A stretch of 64,000 bases of DNA, from positions 496,001 to 560,000 of the forward strand of contig JACGCN010000026.1 of the NCBI GenBank assembly GCA_014905825.1. The letters are read 5' to 3'. A model generated the notes under the pieces. That model did not search any database and was not told where the DNA came from. It was given only the letters and a program-made list of their open reading frames with translations. The position numbers were made by a program, and so were the translations under genes. Shown one piece after another: positions 59,203 through 64,000 of the stretch (within the stretch, counting starts at the first letter, position 1; each line of letters begins with the position of its first letter). This stretch comes from Lyophyllum atratum. Taxonomy: Eukaryota > Basidiomycota > Agaricomycetes > Agaricales > Lyophyllaceae.

Positions 59203-60420
59203 TTATTGAAACCTTGAAAGTTCATCAATAATCTCCCGAGTCATTGCAATATAGTCTCCCATATCCGTTCCAGGTGGGTACTCGTCCTCATCAAATAAGA
59301 ACGGACATTCATCGTCATATGCCATATCCTCATCGAAAAGCGACCGTGAACCGTTATGTCCTAAATCACCATCCACTTCCTCCGATACCGCTTCCTCCGA
59401 TGACGGCAGACCTTGTTGACTTGGAACTGTACCTGGAGTACCTTCCGTGACACCACTGTTGGTCGCGTTGACGCGGGTGTAGGTAAAGTTACGGAACGCG
59501 GTGGGCTTGTTTGCATATTGTGCACCGGCACCCATGAGTTCACGAGCAGGGATAGCGTACTGGTTATCACGTCGCTTGGGGGTGTACGACAGAAGACTTA
59601 GGCCTTGGAGATATTTGCGATAGTTGTCGTGGTCGGTTTCAGTTGACGGCTTGGTGTGTGAGGCGCTATTGAAAGGTGTTTTGTATTCTGATTGAACGCG
59701 CCGGATGACGTCTTGGAGAGCAAAGATCGAAACTGTGACCATTGCGAGCCAGTCCCAACTGCGATTAGACCCTTTCGCACAATAGACGATCTGAAAAATA
59801 CCTTTAGATCCTCGAAAACATTCAAAGACATTAGACCATACCTTAGCCCAGAAATTCTGATGTTCTTGAAGGAGGTCCATCTCTTTGAACCCATTGACCT
59901 TGCCCGTAAGGTTTGCAAGCCAATTCATGAGCCATGCATTGCTAATATGAACATGAGTGACGAGATATATTGAAGTCATAGAGAGCTTACCGTAACTCTG
60001 GCTTCATGGTTCTCAAGTCGACGAGAAGGTGAAAGACCGCATCAGCATACTTGGGCATCTTTCCGGTCCCTCGGAACATAATCATCCAATGACTGCAAAT
60101 ATCTAGAACAGCCCCGACGTCACCACCTTTGATCGCAAATTTGAACTGCCGAAGGTAGAGCGCATCCCGGTTAAAGAGGATAATATTTTCGAGCGGGACG
60201 TCACGTTCTGCGGGTGAGAGTTTTCGAAGCTTCGCTACACGACGTGCAGAGCAAAGCTCTAAAAGGACCTTCCGTGCGACTGCGCGCACTTCGCTGACAC
60301 TTCGAACTTGCGTAGCCCAGGCTTCAAGAGTCGGAAATGCGCAGTACAGGCGAAATCCTTCCAGAATGTGGGCAGGCAGCGTACGACACGGTCTATGGCT
60401 ACAACATCGAAACGATACAC
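59203..60420 (-). pseudogene. DUF6589 domain protein, 5'-truncated
   Basis: Exons 59991-60420, 59842-59941 and 59203-59790 on the minus strand join in phase (introns 59990-59942 and 59841-59791). The family is recognised from FNRDALYLRQFKFAIKGGDVG, HWMIMFRGTGKMPKYADAVFHL, NAWLMNWLANLTGKVNGF, DLLQEHQNFWAK and AKGSNRSWDWLAM. DUF6589 proteins are large, very numerous in agaricomycetes and behave like mobile or repeat-associated genes. Here homology begins near 60420, only about 60 bp from the end of the next gene, and the large N-terminal part is absent. It is therefore a truncated copy, though the remaining frame has no stops before an acidic tail (DDECPFLFDEDEYPPG). Confidence 0.7.
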
Positions 60421-60483
60421 GGGCAGGCAGACATACAACAGGGACCCCATACGACGATACTTCGATGATACAAATGATACACC

Positions 60484-61314
60484 TCACTCCCCGAACCTCG
60501 CCACCTTCGCAATAAGCCTCACCGCCTCCCGACCCTCCACGCCCTCTGTCCACACCTTCGGAATGTCCTCTTCGACTTTAATATACTCCACCACCGTCTC
60601 CGCCGGCTCCTCCGACGCAAACGTCAAATAACACGCGACGATAGACATGATATCCGCAGCCGCGCCCTCTCCAGCAGGCGCTGCGATAAGTATACGAACG
60701 ATGTCCGCCGATCCCCACGGGATGTCGTCGCGCGGGTGCGCCTCAGCGTAGTACGGCAGCGCGAGTGCGAGGAAGTCCCGGGCAAGTAGCAGTTGTTCCT
60801 CCGTCAAAACCATCTTCCTACTCTTGCCCTCTCCTGTGTTCTCCTTGGCTTTGGATCCGGGGCAAGGACCGGGGACGACGAGCTTGAGACAGCATAGGCC
60901 ACGATCGACGTCGACTTGGAGGTCACAGTGCCCTGGTTTTTGAGTCTTAGATGCATGTGTGATCTTGACTATGTGGGTGAACAAGGCGCCGTCATCCGAC
61001 ACGATGGAAGGCGGGAGGTGCTCGGCGTCGTAGAAGCCGACATAGATGTATGGCACGAGTCGGTGTAGCTGGTGCAAACCCTCAGTGGTCGGGGTGTCGA
61101 TCGGGTAGAGGCGCGGCTGCGCCTGGTTGCTTTTCTTTATTGAAGCTTTGTTGTATGGGACGCAGACGTCGGTGTATTTGCGCATCCTGCTGCGCCCACG
61201 TTTGTTGATCTCGTCATCGTAGTAGTAATAGTCGTCATCCGATGCTGGAATGGCGGTTTTGACGTGGAGCTGGACTTTGCAGCGATCGCGAAGGGACTGG
61301 CGGATGGCGGGCAT
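60484..61314 (-). CDS. Dual-specificity-phosphatase-like protein, single exon
   Basis: A single exon encodes 276 residues. LHQLHRLVPYIYVGFYDAEHLPP resembles the entry strand of dual-specificity phosphatases, and VRILIAAPAGEGAAADIMSIVACYL sits where the P-loop HCxxGxxRS and following helix would be. The catalytic Cys and Arg are absent, so the protein is probably a pseudophosphatase or a fold relative rather than an active enzyme. The acidic and Tyr-rich segment SDDDYYYYDDE near residue 25 may be phosphorylated. It is intron-free, unlike most of its neighbours. Confidence 0.6.
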   Translation of the reverse strand: MPAIRQSLRDRCKVQLHVKTAIPASDDDYYYYDDEINKRGRSRMRKYTDVCVPYNKASIKKSNQAQPRLYPIDTPTTEGLHQLHRLVPYIYVGFYDAEHLPPSIVSDDGALFTHIVKITHASKTQKPGHCDLQVDVDRGLCCLKLVVPGPCPGSKAKENTGEGKSRKMVLTEEQLLLARDFLALALPYYAEAHPRDDIPWGSADIVRILIAAPAGEGAAADIMSIVACYLTFASEEPAETVVEYIKVEEDIPKVWTEGVEGREAVRLIAKVARFGE

Positions 61315-62104
61315 GGTGTGGGTCGTGTGTTCGTGAAGAAGAAACGAGAAAGAAACAGATATGAATGAGCGTGGATAGGAAGGGCTTCGGAGGTGCAGTT
61401 CCAGTTAGAGATTGAAGCTTGTCGCAGACCAGCTTGATTAAAGGAATTAATGTTGGGAGTAGGAGGGGAGAACGCGCCTGAATTTATACTTTTCGCAAGA
61501 CCGCCAACGCGTCCACATGCATGGCCATGTCCAGGCGAAGAAAGGCATTGTTCTCCACAAGCGGCCATGGTGGTTGGCAGAAATTATCTGAGTCTTTGTC
61601 CATTGACGCGGAGCAAGTTCGGGATCGTCAAAGCTGGCCAAGCTGGCCCATCATTAATTTGTGACCGTGCGAAATTGAAAGGAAGCTTTCCAAATTCCAA
61701 GTTCATGCAGGTTCATGCCCACTCGATTTTTCCTATTTTCTCGTGTTCCACAATATTACATTCGCTCTCTGCAGCTGCAGCGCTCAGCGCTCAGCGCTCA
61801 GGCCTCATCGAACGCTATATGCTCTTGAGATGTTCCCACCACAGCTCCTCAGCATCAAGTCCGGCAACTGCATGACCATCGTGCCACAGTCAAAATCCTC
61901 CACTCAGCGGCCATGGTTCAGCAGACTATCATATGTCGTCTATAGAAACGAACAAGGGAGCGTATGGAATTTATTGGAACAGTGGTAATACGTACATCAA
62001 ACCCTTTGACTTCTAATAGTGTATGTATGTCTTCCCGCAATTATTGTCGTACATTGAAGCATTCGAGGTTACGCAGAGAGAAACCCAAAAACTGCATCAA
62101 CAGT
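61315..62104. other. Intergenic, no gene seen
   Basis: A short direct repeat, CAGCGCT in three copies, lies near 61775-61800. There is no coding exon. The right part is the 3' side of the Hsp110 gene. Confidence 0.5.
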
Positions 62105-64000
62105 CTAGTCTACATCCATCTCAGACGGACCGGGTGCCTCTCCCTCAGCCGGAGCCTCGCCCTCCTTGGGCGGAGCCTGCGCTGGCTCAGGCGCCGGCTC
62201 CTTCGGCGTCCCCGTCCCGCTGGGTACGACAGGCTTGGGCTTGGGCTTGGTAAGAATGGGCGTGGCGAAGTAGATGACCTCATCCCTCTTCTTCGCAATC
62301 TCCGCAGTCGTAAGTATCGGGTCGACATTTTTGGGGCGCTCCATCTGCCTGATGATCTGGTCCTCAAGCCACTTCTGCACGTTCGCGACCTTCTCGATGA
62401 CAGCGTTCTTGTCCTTCTCGTCGATGTGCGCGAACTTCTCGTCGCCGGAGGTCGCCTGGCTCATGTAGTTGTTCAGCGTCTCGCGCAGCTGGGTGACGGC
62501 GCGCGTGCGCTCTTCGGCCTCCTTGTAGCGGAAGGTGATGGGGTCGCCGAGCTCCTTGAGCGCGTCGAGGCGCGCGATGTAGGCGGACTTTGTCGCGTCC
62601 TCGCCTTCCTCGGAGTACAGCCAATCCTCGGCCTCTTGCAAGGCGACGAGGAGTTTCTGCTTCTCCTCGGGCTGGACGTAAGGGGCATAGCGGTCCTCGA
62701 GCTTGCTACGGGTGTCGTAGACGTACTCCTCAAGAGCATTTTTGCGTTCCTACAAACGATCGTCGTGAGTAATCCTAATGAGCGGCAAAGCTGCGAGATG
62801 ACGCATACCTCAGTATCCATCACGAGCTTGTCAGAGGCATACATCTGGTTCTCCTGTTCCTTTAGGGCTTCCAGCGTGTTCTTGTCCAGCGACGAGGACG
62901 TCGCAACGAAAGGAACCTCCTTCTTCCTCACGATCCTCTTCTTCTTGGGCGGTGCAGGAGGCTCAGCCGTGTCAACGTCCATCGCAGCAGGAGGAGCGGG
63001 TTCCTCCTTCTCCTCAATCTCCTCAACGTACGCCATCTCGAACGATAGGGTACCATGCAGGTTCAAGCGTGTCTTGACCTTCACACACGTAGTGTCGCCC
63101 TTGGGGTCAGCCGGAACCTCCTTGGCGGTGAACTTGGAGATGAAGGGGCTGATTCCACCGGGGAGCTGATCGGGCTCCGCGTAGACGGCTTCGAGGTCAA
63201 AGGTATCCTTACGATAGAAAGAGAGGACTTTCGTGGAAGGGATGGTGTTGCCCCTGGGGTAGACAAGGAGCTCCTTCTCGTCCGGGTCGGTGGGCTCGGG
63301 GCTCCACTGCACCTTGATAGAATAAGGAGTGATGTCCTGGATGGCGAAGTCGCGGACGCGGAAGACGGGGGAAAGCTGAGCGCAGGCAAAGGTCGCGCCA
63401 CGGGCGATGGCCTCGTCCTGGTTGAGTGTAGTCGATAGTGTCTTTCCGGGGAAGGCGGACGCGATACGGGCGCGGACTGCGGGGATACGGGTGCTGCCAC
63501 CGACGAGCTCGATGGCGTCGAGCTGCTCGACAGTCAAGCCGGATTCTTGGAGGGCACGCTCGAGGGGGGCAGGGATACGCTCGAGAACACCAGAGATGAG
63601 CTCTTCGAACTGCTCGCGGGTGATAAATGATGAGGCATCGACGTCAACCATGATGTTCTCGACGTTGAGGGCTGACTCCGCATTGGCGGAGAGGATCTTC
63701 TTCACCTTCTCGCAACCAGCGCTGAGACGGAAGACGGCCTTGGGGTTCGACATGACATCGATCTTGTACTTGGTCTTGAACTCCTCAGCAAAGTGCTTCA
63801 CGAGGGCCAGGTCGATATCCCGTCCACCAAGGTTGCGATCATAAGCGGTGGATTTCACGGTCAGCTGACCTTTGGAGAAGGCGACGATCGCGACGGAGAG
63901 ACTGGAGTGGCCAACGTCAACGAAAGCGACGTGACGAGGGTTTTCAGGTGTGTCAGGGAGATCGGATTTGGTGATACCGTAACCAAGGGCAGTGGCAGTC
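62105..64000 (-). CDS. SSE1: Hsp110-type chaperone (Sse1-like), C-terminal part
   Basis: The gene enters from the right edge on the minus strand. The visible exons are 64000-62809 and 62749-62105, joined in phase, and the stop is the TAG at 62105-62107. It is recognised as an Hsp70-superfamily nucleotide-binding domain with FVDVGHSSLSVAIVAF, YDRNLGGRDIDLALV and ELVGGSTRIPAVRARI. An Hsp110-type beta-sandwich follows, with a long acidic loop (EEIEEKEEPAPP). The C-terminal helical domain contains EEYVYDTRSKLED and WLYSEEGEDATKSAY, and the tail ends EMDVD. Hsp110 proteins are nucleotide exchange factors for cytosolic Hsp70 and hold unfolded clients. The N-terminal ATPase start is outside the window. 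Confidence 0.95.

Noticed and set aside
1..64000. CRISPR arrays, operons and ribosome binding sites
   Set aside because: No regularly spaced repeats were seen, and the dense spliceosomal introns show a eukaryotic genome, so bacterial signals are not expected.

Overview
This is a window of a filamentous basidiomycete genome, most likely an agaricomycete. Genes are spliced, with many GT-AG introns of about 45-75 nt. Several families are typical of, or expanded in, this group: a DUF6593 protein, a DUF6589 relic, ARF-like GTPases with a long C-terminal extension, a STAND/NLR protein with an MLKL-like N-terminus, a four-helix membrane protein and a phosphatase-like protein. All exon models come from splice signals and reading-frame continuity read by eye. 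No database search was run.

Layout. 0-2.5 kb: the end of an uncharacterised conserved gene, two identical intron-containing tRNA-Ala(AGC) genes, and gene fragments including the last third of a Gfo/Idh/MocA oxidoreductase. 2.7-5.8 kb: a PC-esterase (Cas1/PMR5-like) and a DUF6593 protein. 6.9-10.2 kb: a tandem pair of ARF-like GTPases with a C-terminal histidine-containing domain; the second copy has an in-frame stop between its domains. 10.6-18.1 kb: a GPI-anchored aspartic protease, a region with three hairpin palindromes, a cryptic F-box-like protein and a REX1-type RNA exonuclease. 18.5-21.7 kb: two convergent paralogues built of helices. One has a hydrophobic centre and the other appears to have lost it. 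23.1-26.7 kb: a small Lys-rich protein divergent from YSH1/CPSF73. 27-33 kb: a four-helix membrane protein, an unresolved stretch, and a tandem pair of secreted GH43 glycosidases. 33.4-39.9 kb: a MITE-like inverted-repeat element directly upstream of CTF4/AND-1, followed by the convergent mitochondrial transcription factor B (MTF1). 41-46 kb: a galactose-binding-like transmembrane protein and the NLR. 47-58 kb: three disordered or DNA-binding proteins, the middle one with Myb and C-terminal regions like RAP1. 59-64 kb: a truncated DUF6589 gene, a phosphatase-like protein and the C-terminal part of an Hsp110/SSE1 chaperone cut by the window edge.

The window mixes conserved housekeeping genes (mRNA 3'-end processing, replisome, rRNA processing, mitochondrial transcription, chaperone) with fast-evolving accessory genes. 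The most interesting accessory signals are the ARF-like pair with degenerate GTPase motifs, the NLR with a putative cell-death domain, the convergent helical paralogues, and the inverted-repeat element at the CTF4 promoter. These genes do not form an operon-like system; any link between them is inference.
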